Assembly: GCA_963784995.1 (NCBI GenBank)
Contig: CAWATZ010000006.1
Coordinates: forward strand, 1,240,001-1,304,000
Reading direction: 5' to 3'
Length of the DNA: 64,000 nucleotides
DNA from: CAWATZ01 sp963784995
GTDB lineage: Bacteria; Planctomycetota; Planctomycetia; Gemmatales; Gemmataceae
Positions 52,207-61,559 of this stretch are shown here, piece after piece (position 1 is the stretch's first letter; every line of letters starts with the position of its first letter). The notes beneath the pieces are model-generated. The model was not told the origin of the DNA. It worked only from the letters and a program-made list of their open reading frames with translations, and did not search any database. The position numbers and the translations under genes were made by a program.

Positions 52207-54135
52207 ATGAACCGCTCTCCAGATGCCGACGGGAACCATGCCAGCCAGCTTGCCGCTCCCACAAACCAGGCCGACACGGAACCGGAAATCAACGCACTCT
52301 TCCGAATGGCCGTCGAACACGAGGCGACCGACCTCCACCTCAAGGTCGGCCGGCCTCCTCGGGTCCGGGTCCACGGGCGCTTTCAGACCCTTGAGGACCT
52401 GCCGCTGTCTCCGCAGGACGTGGAGCGGCTGACGTTCCCCTTGTTGACGCCGGCGCAGGTCGCCGTTCTGGCGGATCAGGGAAGCGTGAGCTTCTCACAC
52501 GTGGTCGGTCAGGGCGAGTGCCGCTTCCACGTCAGCCTGTTCCGCCAGCGCGGCGACTTGTCGCTGGCGGCCCGGCGGGTCCGCGACGTCATCCCCCGCC
52601 TCGAAGAGCTGGGTCTGCCCGACGCCGTCGCCAAGCTGTGCGAGGCCCCGGCCGGGCTGATCGTCGTTGCCGGGGGGCCCGGGTCGGGCAAGAGGACGAA
52701 GGTCGCGGCCATGCTCGATTGGATCAACGAACGCTACCCGCTCCACATACTGATCGTCGAGGATGCGATCGCGTTCGAGTTCACGGACAAGGAGGCCTGT
52801 GTCAACCAGCGCCAGGCCGGGACCGATTTCCACGACCGGCTTCAGGCGCTCCGGGACGCCGCCCAGCTGGATCCGGACGTCCTCTCCGTGGGCGAGCTGC
52901 GAGACGCCGAGACAGTCGAGGTCGCCCTCCGCGCCGCCGAGACGGGGCAGCTTGTCTTCGGGACGAGCGACGCCAAAGATGCCCCTGCAACGATCACCGG
53001 CATCCTCTCTCTGTTCCCGCCGGAGAAGCGCGGCGCCATCCGCCAGGCCCTGGCCAACAACCTCCGGGCGGTCGTGGCCCAGAAGCTGATCAAGGGCATC
53101 AAGAAGGACCGGGTGCCGGCCACCGAGATCCTGATCGTCAACCCGCTCATCCGCAAACTGATTGTCGAAGCACGGGACTGCGACCTCTCCGCCGCCATCG
53201 TCATCGGCCGCAAGGAAGGAATGATCGATTTCTCCGAAAGCCTGCGCCAGCTCGTGGAACGGGGCGACGTGGAAAAGATCACCGCCCTGGAAGTGGCGCC
53301 GAACCCCGAACAGCTGAAAATGGTCTTCAAGGGGATCAAAGTCGCGGCGGCAGGCATCCTGGGAGATCCCACTCCCCCGCTACCGCCTGCCGCCCCTGTT
53401 CTGGCACAAGCCCCCGCCGCGCCAGCCAGGACTGCTGCCCCGGCCAAGTCAGTTTCACCGCCGACGGTCCGAAGGAAAGCGACGGTGCGCTATTTCACCC
53501 GGATGTACCCCAACCGGCTCTATCGGTTGCTGGTGGTGCTGTCCGGTGAAGAGGTGCGCAAACTGCTCCGGAACGAGGTAGGGCAGGCGACCAGCGAGGG
53601 GTTCACGGTCCGCGTGCAGGAGCCGATCGAGGTCGAACCGCTGCTCCCCGGCTGCACAGTCTACCCTCCCCGGCGCGAAGTAATCGTGAGCGGGGAAGAA
53701 CCCGTCGAGGCCCGCTTCCAAATCCTGGCGCACACTCAGGGCGGGTGCCTGGAAGAGCCCGTGGTGGTACTGCGCCAGGCGGGCCGCGAGCTGGCGCGCG
53801 TCCTGCTGAAGGTTCGCGTGGGGAAGCCGACGCTGGCTTTCGGGCTGGCCGCCGCGTCCGTGGTGGTCCCGGTTCTGCTGAAGTACCTGAAGCTGGACCT
53901 GGACGCCCAGGCGGGGGCCAACTTCAACGGTTACTGGCAGCTCCTGCAAACCATCCTGGCCTTGCCCTGGTGGACGTGGACGACCCCGCTGTTGCTCGCC
54001 GCGGGGGTCGCGGCGTGGTGGTGCTGGCCGCGGGAGGACGTGTTCTGGAACGTCCAGCTGGATTCGCCCCCGCCCTCCGGACCGCGCTGGCGCCGGTACT
54101 TTCCTGCCAGCACTTCTGGTGTGAAACTTACTTGA
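52207..54135 (+). CDS. PilT/GspE-like secretion ATPase with membrane C-terminus, degenerate P-loop
   Basis: A 642-residue protein. ATG 52207 follows GGAGG at six bases. The N-terminal half is PilT-like: ALFRMAVEHEATDLHLKVG, a Walker A region GGPGSGKRT where Arg follows the Lys in place of Ser/Thr, VEDAIAFEF, the Walker B-like DPDVLSVGELRD, and AAETGQLVFGTSDAKDA, where the usual LHT His box is replaced by SDA. This suggests weak or lost ATPase activity. After a Pro-rich linker (about 390-420) come a beta-rich domain and two membrane helices near the C-terminus (FGLAAASVVVPVLLKYLKL; TPLLLAAGVAAWWCW). It overlaps the convergent PQQ gene by eight bases. A membrane-tethered regulator of a pilus or secretion motor is plausible. 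Confidence 0.8.
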   Translation: MNRSPDADGNHASQLAAPTNQADTEPEINALFRMAVEHEATDLHLKVGRPPRVRVHGRFQTLEDLPLSPQDVERLTFPLLTPAQVAVLADQGSVSFSHVVGQGECRFHVSLFRQRGDLSLAARRVRDVIPRLEELGLPDAVAKLCEAPAGLIVVAGGPGSGKRTKVAAMLDWINERYPLHILIVEDAIAFEFTDKEACVNQRQAGTDFHDRLQALRDAAQLDPDVLSVGELRDAETVEVALRAAETGQLVFGTSDAKDAPATITGILSLFPPEKRGAIRQALANNLRAVVAQKLIKGIKKDRVPATEILIVNPLIRKLIVEARDCDLSAAIVIGRKEGMIDFSESLRQLVERGDVEKITALEVAPNPEQLKMVFKGIKVAAAGILGDPTPPLPPAAPVLAQAPAAPARTAAPAKSVSPPTVRRKATVRYFTRMYPNRLYRLLVVLSGEEVRKLLRNEVGQATSEGFTVRVQEPIEVEPLLPGCTVYPPRREVIVSGEEPVEARFQILAHTQGGCLEEPVVVLRQAGRELARVLLKVRVGKPTLAFGLAAASVVVPVLLKYLKLDLDAQAGANFNGYWQLLQTILALPWWTWTTPLLLAAGVAAWWCWPREDVFWNVQLDSPPPSGPRWRRYFPASTSGVKLT

Positions 54136-55348
54136 ATGTCCAGAAGGTGACAGAATCGCGGTCCTTGACGTAGACGCCTTCACTGGTCACGATCGGATAG
54201 GCGTAGGTGTCCCCGGTTGCCACCTTGTAACTGGCGACCTGCTTGAACTCCTCGCGGTCAGGCTTGAACACGACCAGCTGCGCGGCCGGCGTGAGCGCGA
54301 ACAGGACCGAGCCGGCGGCGACGATTGAGCCGTAGCCACTGCGGCCGCGACCGCCGCCGCCGCCGCCTCCAAGCCGGTGTGACCAGAGACTCTTGCCGGT
54401 CTGCGTGTCGATGCAGAAGATTTCGTTTCGTTCGGAGAGGCCGAACAGCAGTTTGTCCTTGATGACCGGAGTGTTGTAGATGACCGACGTGTCCCGGTTT
54501 GTCCACAACTCCTTGGCCTCGAGCTTCTCTCCCTGGCTTTCCAACTTCACGGCCCGTGTCGGGACACCCGACCCGGCGTAATAGAGGACCGGGCCATCAA
54601 CCGTTGGCGAGGAGGCGTTGTAGCGCGTCGAGAAGCTGGTCTTCCAGAGGAATTGACCGTCCACCAGGTTCACGGCCGAGATGGTGCCCGCCGTCTCCAC
54701 CACGACCGCCTTGCGGTCGCTCATGGTCAGGAGCGCGGGCGAAGCGTACTTTGTGCCGTCCGAGTTCCACTTCCATTTTTCCTTTCCGTCGGCCAGGTCG
54801 TAAGCGACAACCGCTCCGCCACGGTCGCCGCCGGTCTGGATCACGCAAAGGCCGTCTGCCAGAAGCGGCGATGAGGAGGCCGAAAACCCAGGCACTCCTC
54901 CGGTGCTCTCCTTCCGCCAAACCACGGTGCCTTTCTCAGCGTCCAGGCAAGTCAGCGCGCCTTGCACACCGAGAATGACCACCTTGCCTCCGGCCAAGGC
55001 CGGCGATGACCGTGCCGCGGGAAAGCCCCGGGCAGGACCACCCGCCGAGCGCACCGCGTAGTCGTACTTCCAGCTTTCCTTGCCGGTGCCAGCGTTCAGG
55101 CAGCGAAGGACTTCTTTCCCATCCTGATACCCGAAGGCGTACAGCTTGTCGCCCACCAGCGCCGGCGTTGCCACTCCTTCCCCCACCCGGGTGGACCATT
55201 TCTTCTGAAGTTCCTTCGGCCACTCCGTTGGGACGGTGAAGTCTGTCACAACGGCGGCGCGGTCAGGTCCACGCCACTGAGGCCAATCCGCAGCTGAAAC
55301 GAAGGAAACGCTGGCAAACAGAATGGCGAGTGAGCGCAGCACAGGCAT
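54128..55348 (-). CDS. Secreted PQQ-like beta-propeller repeat protein
   Basis: A 406-residue planctomycete propeller protein with a signal peptide (RSLAILFASVSFVSA) and the group's DWPQWRGPDR start of the mature chain. GGAGGAATGAC precedes ATG 55348. Repeats of the PQQ type are visible (CLNAGTGKESWKYDY, CLDAEKGTVVWRKES, AYDLADGKEKWKW, NLVDGQFLWKTSF, CIDTQTGKSLWSHR), giving a multi-bladed propeller. There is no dehydrogenase catalytic Asp motif, so it is likely a binding or scaffold protein. A run of seven or eight Gly at about residue 320 (GGGGGGGRGRSG) lies in a loop. Confidence 0.88.
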   Translation of the reverse strand: MPVLRSLAILFASVSFVSAADWPQWRGPDRAAVVTDFTVPTEWPKELQKKWSTRVGEGVATPALVGDKLYAFGYQDGKEVLRCLNAGTGKESWKYDYAVRSAGGPARGFPAARSSPALAGGKVVILGVQGALTCLDAEKGTVVWRKESTGGVPGFSASSSPLLADGLCVIQTGGDRGGAVVAYDLADGKEKWKWNSDGTKYASPALLTMSDRKAVVVETAGTISAVNLVDGQFLWKTSFSTRYNASSPTVDGPVLYYAGSGVPTRAVKLESQGEKLEAKELWTNRDTSVIYNTPVIKDKLLFGLSERNEIFCIDTQTGKSLWSHRLGGGGGGGRGRSGYGSIVAAGSVLFALTPAAQLVVFKPDREEFKQVASYKVATGDTYAYPIVTSEGVYVKDRDSVTFWTFK

Positions 55349-55575
55349 GTCATTCCTCCAAGGTATCTAACTGCGAGTCGTTCCCACACCACTTACTCCC
55401 AACCAAACGGGATTCTCCCGCGCCACGGCGGAGTCGTCAAGAGGGTCAAGTTGATTTTCCGTGTTTCATTCGTTCATGAGAGTCCTTCATGTTTCTAATT
55501 GCTTCTCACGATCGTGCGAGTTCCAGAACGCGAATGGATGACACTTGGAGGCTGTTGCCGAAGGCCGGCGCAGGC

Positions 55576-55623
55576 TAAAGCCTGCGGCTACCAAGGCCGT
55601 GGTTCTCGCAGCCGCAGGCTTTA
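55576..55623. repeat. 14-bp inverted repeat
   Basis: TAAAGCCTGCGGCT (55576-55589) pairs perfectly with AGCCGCAGGCTTTA (55610-55623). It lies in the gap of about 430 bases between the PQQ gene and tRNA-Arg, which otherwise holds only the larger palindrome that follows. Confidence 0.65.
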
Positions 55624-55664
55624 TTGCAACACAGGAAGAAAAAGACCGACGCCCCTGCCTGCCA

Positions 55665-55752
55665 CCCTGGGCTATTGTGTTGCGCCCTTTCGGGGCTTGT
55701 TGGCTTTCGCCCCGAAGGGGCGCAACAGAATAGCCCAGGGCAGCGCCCTGGG
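55665..55752. repeat. Planctomycete palindromic element, copy 1
   Basis: Arms 55665-55696 and 55709-55740 pair at 30 of 32 positions, followed by GCGCCCTGGG, which can fold back on CCCAGGGC. Core text is GGGCTATTGTGTTGCGCCC. A second copy is at 63794-63898. It ends 30 bases from tRNA-Arg. Confidence 0.8.
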
Positions 55753-55781
55753 ACTTATTGGCCGAAGAGCTGTTTCCTGAA

Positions 55782-55855
<74 letters not shown>

Positions 55856-56202
55856 AAGGGATTTCCCCAGCAGGACACGCGGCAACCTCACTCGAGCGCG
55901 GGTCGCCGCTGCCCCAGAGCATTTTACCAAACCTGCCAGCACCGGCAAGCCCCCTCAGGCGACTTTCTGGATTGGCTGACTTCCCTTCCGGGAGAGCAGA
56001 CCCAGGCGGAGCAGCTGGCCGGGTCGCTCGACCTGGGCGCCACGGCAACACTCTGAAAATGCACTCACAATTGCCCTGGACAGTGCGGAAGGGAAAAGGT
56101 ACATGCCGATCAACTGTCAGTCGAACGGAGGAAGGAGGAAGGATGCAGCGGAAAAGGTTCCTGTCTTGAGTCCTCCTTCCTCCTTGCCTGGAGAGCCCCT
56201 TC
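55856..56202. other. Intergenic region between tRNA-Arg and the M1/barrel gene
   Basis: About 350 bases without a supported gene. A 13-bp inverted repeat GGAGGAAGGAGGA (56127-56139) and TCCTCCTTCCTCC (56171-56183) lies just before the ribosome-binding site GGAGAG of the next gene; in mRNA it could affect start-site access. The tRNA promoter must lie near 55860-55900 but no clear boxes are seen. Confidence 0.4.
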
Positions 56203-59200
56203 ATGGTCAACGGGTTCAAGTTGCTCTCCCTCCTGCTGGCGCCGCTCCTGCTGCACGCTCCCGAGACCGCCCAGGCTCCGCCTCTTCCTCGGTATGACCT
56301 GGACGTGCGGATCGACGTCGCGGGCCACACCGTCAGCGTCTGCCAGCGAGTGATGTGGACCAACCCCTGTGCCCGGCCGGCCAGCGAACTGATCTTCAAC
56401 GCGCACTCGCACTTCAAGCTGCCCGACAAGGACGTGGGCATGACCGCCAAGATGTTCGAGATCCTCCGCATGATGCCCGGCGACATGCTGGACCTGGAGG
56501 GGCACTCCTGCGACGTCCGGCAGGTCCACCTCTTGAGCCTGCCCCCCCGTCGGGCTCCCCCGGGCCAGGCCCCTCCGCCTCTCCAGCCACCCGGGGACCG
56601 ACCCCAGGAACTGAAATTCTTTTACCTCAAAGAGAATGATTGTGCCCTGGTGGTGCCGCTCCCCAGGCCAGTTCAGCAGGGCGACACCGTCATGGTCGAG
56701 CTGGTCTGGGTGCTGCGCTTGCCCCAGCTCCAGGGGCGGTGGGGCCAGTGGCGCAGCGTCACCTTTCTGAGCAACTGGCTGCCGGTCCTCGCCTTTTACG
56801 ACAACAAGGGCTGGAACCCGACTCCTTACGTGCCCTGGCATCAGCCCTTCTTCAACGAAGCGGGGCTCTTCAGCGCCCGGCTCACGCTGCCCCTGGACCA
56901 GAAAGTGGCCTGTACTGCTTCTGTCCTGGCGGACAAAGACCTGGGCAACGGACTCCGCCAGATCGACTGCGTTCCCTGCTGCGCCCGTGATTTCGCCATT
57001 GTGTGCAGCCCTCGCTTTGAGGAATGCGTCGGCCAGGCCGGGGCGGTCCACGTCCGCTGCCTGGCCTTCCCCGAGCACCGGAAGTATGCCCAGTTCATGG
57101 TCCAGAGCGCCTGCGAGGCACTGGAAACCTATTCGCGGTGGTTTGGCCCCTACCCTTACCCCGAGTTTACGCTGGTTGAATCGTTCTTCGGCTGGAACAG
57201 CAACGAGTGTGCCGGCCTGGTCATGATGGACGAGCGCATCTTCCACATGCCCGCCAGCGCCTCGGGTTTTGTCGATTTCCTGGTGAGCCATGAGACGTGC
57301 CATCAATGGTGGTACAACCTGGTGGGCACCAACGGCTATGCCGAGACCTGGATGGACGAGGGCCTGTGTACCTATTTCGCCTACCGCTTCATGCGGATCA
57401 AGTACGGCAGGAACGATCCCATTGCTCGTTACCCGAAGTGCCTGAAATGGCTGCCCAACGTCCACCGGGAAGATTACCGCCATTTCAACCTCTATGGGAC
57501 GCTGGGACGCGGCGAAGCGGGGCCGACCGTGCAGGAGATCCCCAAGTACGACCACCTCGTCAACCTGTACAGCATGTGTTATGAGCGGGGCGGCAAGGTG
57601 GTCGGCATGATTGAAGACCGGCTCGGAGAAGCCCGGTTCTTTGAGCTGCTGCACCGCCTCTGCGTGAGCTATTCCTTTCGCATCCTGCGCGTGGCCGACT
57701 TCCAGCGCGAGCTGGAGACGTTCACCGCCAGTTCCTGGGAAGCATTCTTCCGCGACTGGGTGTACGGGGCCGGTATGACCGACTGGAGCCTGGAAGGTGT
57801 GGACGTCAAGGAGTGGAAGGTAAAGGCAGGGTCGTTCGACAAGGAAATCAAGTTGCCTTCCCAGGGCAAGCCCGAGGACCGGCGTCTTTACCGGGTCACC
57901 GTCAACCTCAAGCAACGGGCGGAATACAACGAGCCCACGGTCCTCGGCATCCGTTTGGATGACGGCGATGGCTACCAGATCCGCATTCCCATTGTGCCCC
58001 AGGTTGGCACCCTGGAACTGCCCGACGTTCCCGCACACGTGGAGCCTCTGGCCGACAACAAGGTTCGGGTGGAGGTAATCCTGCCCTGCAAACCAACACA
58101 GATCACCGTTGACCCGGACCAGGTGCTGGTGGACCGAAACCCGGCCAACAACTACTGGAAGCATCCGGTCAACTTCCGCTTCACGCCGCTGTACACCTTT
58201 CTGGAAGAAACCGATTTGACCAATGCCTACGATCGCTGGAACGTGATCGCCGGCCCCTGGGTCTTTGCTCCAACCTACGACAATCCCTTTTTCACGCGCT
58301 CGACTCGTTTCGGGGCGCGGGCCGGGACCTACCGCACGGCCCAGTTCGAGGGCGGCGTCTATACCGCTTACCGCACCGACTATCGCGACTTTGTCACCGG
58401 CGTGGACATGGTTCTGGAACACTGGCCCTTCAATCACGCGGAGATCGGCTTTGTGGCCGAACGCCGCCTGGCCGGGACGCTGCGCGGCGAAGACAATGCC
58501 AACATGGGTGTGCTCTATGGCCGATACGTCATCGATTACGGAGACAGCCTGTACTTGCCGCCCTTCCAGTACGTCGAGACGTTCGGCACCATTCAGGACG
58601 ATCTGCTGCCCTTTGCCCGTGAGACGGTCCCCGGAGCGGAGCGGTTCAAACATCAGGGGATGTGGGGTGTGCATTATCATCTCAATTACCTGACGCCTTA
58701 CTGGGACGCGCAGGGCGGGTTCGCGGTCGATCTCAGTTACGCGCTGGGAGTGGAGATTCCCGGAGAAGGAGAAGGGATCGGCGGTGCCCATCAGCTGATC
58801 GGCCAGGCGACCTACGTCGATTGCTTGCCCGATGGGCTCGGCTGGCTCTCCGAGACGCGCTATGCCGTGCGTCTGTACGGAGCGGCGGGGGGGCCGCGCC
58901 GCATCCAGTATTATGCCCTGGGCGGCGGGGAACTCTTTCGCGGCTTCGATCTGGCGCAGCGCCAGGGGAACATGCTCTGGGTGGCCAATGTAGAGTGGCG
59001 TGTGCCGCTGTGGCGGAACCTGTGCTGGGGTTTTGTCGATCATGCCTTGGAGGTGCGCAACGTCTATGCGGCGATCTTTACCGACGTGGGTAACATTTAC
59101 TTGAACGGCTCCTCGGTCGGCGGCCTGGCCCAGGCCGTGGGCGCTGGACTGCGAGTTGACCTGTCCTGGTTCACCTTCGTGGAGCGGACCATCCTGCGCC

Positions 59201-59271
59201 TGGATGCCGCCAAGACGATCAACGCCGACACTCCGCCCCAGTTGTGGATCGGGATTGAACACCCCTTTTGA
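56203..59271 (+). CDS. M1-type zinc aminopeptidase fused to an outer-membrane beta-barrel-like domain
   Basis: A 1,022-residue exported protein. ATG 56203 has GGAGAG upstream and a signal peptide follows (GFKLLSLLLAPLLLHAPETAQA). Residues to about 530 are a gluzincin: N-terminal beta domain (YDLDVRIDVAGHTVSV), the substrate loop WNSNECAGLVMMDER in place of GAMEN, the zinc motif HETCH with Trp-Trp, and the third ligand Glu in WMDEGLCTYFA. Residues about 690-1022 have the alternating aromatic strands of a surface-antigen/BamA-like barrel (QFEGGVYTAYRTDYRDF, YYALGGGELFRGFD, LDAAKTINADTPPQLWIGIE), ending in Phe, as outer-membrane barrels often do. The protease would then be displayed in or at the outer membrane. 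Confidence 0.85.
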   Translation: MVNGFKLLSLLLAPLLLHAPETAQAPPLPRYDLDVRIDVAGHTVSVCQRVMWTNPCARPASELIFNAHSHFKLPDKDVGMTAKMFEILRMMPGDMLDLEGHSCDVRQVHLLSLPPRRAPPGQAPPPLQPPGDRPQELKFFYLKENDCALVVPLPRPVQQGDTVMVELVWVLRLPQLQGRWGQWRSVTFLSNWLPVLAFYDNKGWNPTPYVPWHQPFFNEAGLFSARLTLPLDQKVACTASVLADKDLGNGLRQIDCVPCCARDFAIVCSPRFEECVGQAGAVHVRCLAFPEHRKYAQFMVQSACEALETYSRWFGPYPYPEFTLVESFFGWNSNECAGLVMMDERIFHMPASASGFVDFLVSHETCHQWWYNLVGTNGYAETWMDEGLCTYFAYRFMRIKYGRNDPIARYPKCLKWLPNVHREDYRHFNLYGTLGRGEAGPTVQEIPKYDHLVNLYSMCYERGGKVVGMIEDRLGEARFFELLHRLCVSYSFRILRVADFQRELETFTASSWEAFFRDWVYGAGMTDWSLEGVDVKEWKVKAGSFDKEIKLPSQGKPEDRRLYRVTVNLKQRAEYNEPTVLGIRLDDGDGYQIRIPIVPQVGTLELPDVPAHVEPLADNKVRVEVILPCKPTQITVDPDQVLVDRNPANNYWKHPVNFRFTPLYTFLEETDLTNAYDRWNVIAGPWVFAPTYDNPFFTRSTRFGARAGTYRTAQFEGGVYTAYRTDYRDFVTGVDMVLEHWPFNHAEIGFVAERRLAGTLRGEDNANMGVLYGRYVIDYGDSLYLPPFQYVETFGTIQDDLLPFARETVPGAERFKHQGMWGVHYHLNYLTPYWDAQGGFAVDLSYALGVEIPGEGEGIGGAHQLIGQATYVDCLPDGLGWLSETRYAVRLYGAAGGPRRIQYYALGGGELFRGFDLAQRQGNMLWVANVEWRVPLWRNLCWGFVDHALEVRNVYAAIFTDVGNIYLNGSSVGGLAQAVGAGLRVDLSWFTFVERTILRLDAAKTINADTPPQLWIGIEHPF

Positions 59272-59285
59272 AAGCCGGTCTTTTG

Positions 59286-60797
59286 TCATCGGGTCCACGC
59301 CAGCCACTTGCCCAGCAGCCACTTGACCCACGGTGTCAGCCGGGTGCGGTTGCAGGCGTCGCCCAGCTTCTTGATCGCCTCGGCCTGCGTCGGGTAGGGA
59401 TGGATCGTCCGCGCGATCTTCCCAAGCCCGATCCCGTGGACCATCGCCAGGGTAATCTCCGCGATCAGATCGCCCGCGTGGTCGGCCACCACCGTCGCGC
59501 CGACGATGCGGTCGGTCCCCTTGCGCACCAGCACCTTGACAAACCCTTCGGCCTGGCCATCGAGGACGGCCCGATCGACGTGCTGCAATTCCTGGACGAA
59601 GGTCAGGACCGCGATTCCCTGCTCGCGCGCATCCCGTTCAGACAGCCCGACGTGGGCAATCTCGGGCTCGGTGTAGGTACACCAGGGGATGGTCAGGGCG
59701 CTGGCCTTGGCCCGGCCAAGGAACAGGGCGTTCTGAATGACAATCCGGGCCAGGGCGTCGGCGGCGTGGGTGAATTGATAGCGCGAGCAAACGTCGCCGG
59801 CGGCATAGATCCGCCGGTTGCTCGTTTGCAGCCGATCATTGACGTGGACGCCGCGACGGTTGTCGTACGGAACGCCCACCCCCTCCAGGTTCAACCCCTC
59901 GACGTTCGGTTGCCGGCCGACCGCCAGCAGGACCTCGTCGGCCACGACCTCGGCCGGCGTTGCATCACGCAAGCGCAGCACCTTCCCCTCCAGCCGGCGC
60001 TCGACTCCGGTGAGCGTGGCCTTGAGAAGCAGTTGCACGCCGTCGCGCCTAAGGGCGTGTTCGATCCGGCTACTGGCATCGGCGTCCTCCCGGGGCAGGA
60101 TCTGCTCGTGGGAATGCAGCAGCGTGACCCGCGACCCCAGCCGGGCGAACGTCTGGGCCAGCTCGCAGCCGATGGGGCCGCCGCCAATCACCGCCAGACG
60201 TGGCGGCAGCGCGGTCAGCGAAAAGACCGTCTCGTTGGTCAGGAAGCCCGCCTCCGCCAGGCCGGGAATGTCCGGCAGCCGTGCCCGGCTGCCCGTGGCG
60301 ATCACCGCCTTGCGAAAGCGCAAGCTCTTGCCGGCCACCTCCACCGTGTCGGGTCCGCCAAAGCGTCCCTCACCCAGAAACACGTCCACACCCAGACCGC
60401 GAAAGCGGCTGGCCGAGTCGTTGGGACTTAGACTGGCTCGCAGCCGGCGCATGCGCTCCATGACCGCGGCAAAATCGACCGAGACGTCTCCGGCAACGCG
60501 CACGCCAAACCGTGCCGCGTCGCGCACCTCGGCGGCGACGCGGGCCGAGCGGATCAGGGCCTTGGAGGGAACGCAGCCATAGTTGAGGCAGTCGCCGCCC
60601 AGCAGGTGCTTCTCGATCAGGGCGACCCTGGCTCCGAGGCCGGCTGCTCCCGCCGCGGCCACCAGCCCGGCGGTGCCGCCGCCCAGCACGACCAGGTGAT
60701 AGCGGTCCGCCGGCTCCGGATTGACCCAGTCGGCCGGATGCGCGTTGCGGAGCAGCTGGGCGTTGTGTTCGTCAAGCGGCTGGAGCCGGAGGCTCAT
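59286..60797 (-). CDS. Mercuric reductase-like FAD/NAD disulfide oxidoreductase
   Basis: Flavoprotein of about 503 residues in the pyridine nucleotide-disulfide family. I start at ATG 60797; the frame extends upstream only through the overlapping membrane-protein gene. FAD site VVLGGGTAGLVAAAGAAGLG, redox pair in GGDCLNYGCVPSK, NAD site LAVIGGGPIGCELAQTFARLG, RIYAAGDVC, and the interface motif HPYPTQAEAI. It lacks the N-terminal NmerA domain and the C-terminal Cys pair of true MerA, so mercury reduction is doubtful. It overlaps the TVP38-like gene by 26 bases, a pairing seen in many bacteria. Confidence 0.9.
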   Translation of the reverse strand: MSLRLQPLDEHNAQLLRNAHPADWVNPEPADRYHLVVLGGGTAGLVAAAGAAGLGARVALIEKHLLGGDCLNYGCVPSKALIRSARVAAEVRDAARFGVRVAGDVSVDFAAVMERMRRLRASLSPNDSASRFRGLGVDVFLGEGRFGGPDTVEVAGKSLRFRKAVIATGSRARLPDIPGLAEAGFLTNETVFSLTALPPRLAVIGGGPIGCELAQTFARLGSRVTLLHSHEQILPREDADASSRIEHALRRDGVQLLLKATLTGVERRLEGKVLRLRDATPAEVVADEVLLAVGRQPNVEGLNLEGVGVPYDNRRGVHVNDRLQTSNRRIYAAGDVCSRYQFTHAADALARIVIQNALFLGRAKASALTIPWCTYTEPEIAHVGLSERDAREQGIAVLTFVQELQHVDRAVLDGQAEGFVKVLVRKGTDRIVGATVVADHAGDLIAEITLAMVHGIGLGKIARTIHPYPTQAEAIKKLGDACNRTRLTPWVKWLLGKWLAWTR

Positions 60798-61539
60798 GGG
60801 ATCGACCCCTGCGAAGAAAGGAAACCAGCAAACGCAGCAGCAGCGGCAGCAGGCCCAGCAGGGCCAGGGCCAGCACGACCGGGCCCGACAGGATGTCGCT
60901 CGGTTTCTGGACGTTGCGCCCGGCGGCGCCGGCGTTGACGTAGGCAAAGCTGCCCGGCAGCATCCCGAGCAGGCTGACCCAGGCAAAGGTCCACAGCCGC
61001 ATCGGCGTCAGGCCCATGCCCAGGTTGATCAGGAAGAACGGGAACACGGGCACCAGCCGGAGCGTGAACAGGTAGAAGCCGCCGTCGCGCTGGACGCCCT
61101 GGTTGATCGAGTGTAAGCGCTCACCGAAGCGCCGCTGCACCGCATCGCGGAACAGGTAGCGGCTGCTGAGAAAAGCCAGGCTGGCCCCGCACGTCGCCGC
61201 CAGCAGCACCGTGGCCGTCCCGAGCCACAGACCAAACAGGAACCCCGCCGCCAGCGACAACCAGACGGCCACCGGCAGCGATAGACCCGTCACCGTCACG
61301 TAGACGACAAAGAAGATCGCCAGCGTCAGCGGCAAGTTCTCGCTGGCCTGCTGCTTCCAGAGATTGAGGTGATCGCGGACGTATTCCAGGGAGAAGTAGC
61401 GCTGCAACCCCAGCAGGAAGAAGCCGGCAATCAGCAGGACCAGCAGGGCCGCCAGCAGCCAGCGCGACCAGCCACGGCGAGCCGGTGGCGTGGCAGGCGG
61501 CGAATCAGGATTTGTGACCGGGTCGGATGCGGTGGACAT
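60772..61539 (-). CDS. TVP38/TMEM64 (DedA-like, SNARE-associated) membrane protein
   Basis: A 255-residue polytopic membrane protein. ATG 61539 (STASDPVTNPDSPP) precedes the first helix (WLLAALLVLLIAGFFLLGL). The family core is LSLPVAVWLSLAAGFLFGLW, SLAFLSSRYLFRDAVQRRFG, FYLFTLRLVPVFPFFLINLG and WVSLLGMLPGSFAYVNAG. Such proteins are implicated in lipid scrambling and are often found fused or linked to mercuric reductase-like flavoproteins, as here. The ribosome-binding site is weak (AAGCTAGG right before the start). Confidence 0.9.
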   Translation of the reverse strand: MSTASDPVTNPDSPPATPPARRGWSRWLLAALLVLLIAGFFLLGLQRYFSLEYVRDHLNLWKQQASENLPLTLAIFFVVYVTVTGLSLPVAVWLSLAAGFLFGLWLGTATVLLAATCGASLAFLSSRYLFRDAVQRRFGERLHSINQGVQRDGGFYLFTLRLVPVFPFFLINLGMGLTPMRLWTFAWVSLLGMLPGSFAYVNAGAAGRNVQKPSDILSGPVVLALALLGLLPLLLRLLVSFLRRGRSHEPPAPAA

Positions 61540-61559
61540 CCTAGCTTTCAGTGAGAAGA

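Noticed and set aside
51833..52264. Minus-strand open frame of 143 codons beside the NACHT unit
   Set aside because: No ribosome-binding site, no domain-like composition, and it overlaps the start of the PilT-like gene.
56110..59331. Minus-strand open frame of 1,073 codons
   Set aside because: Antisense shadow of the M1/barrel gene, which has a signal peptide, HETCH motif and ribosome-binding site.
59286..60797. Calling the flavoprotein a true mercuric reductase (merA)
   Set aside because: It lacks the N-terminal heavy-metal domain and C-terminal Cys pair, and no other mer genes are present.
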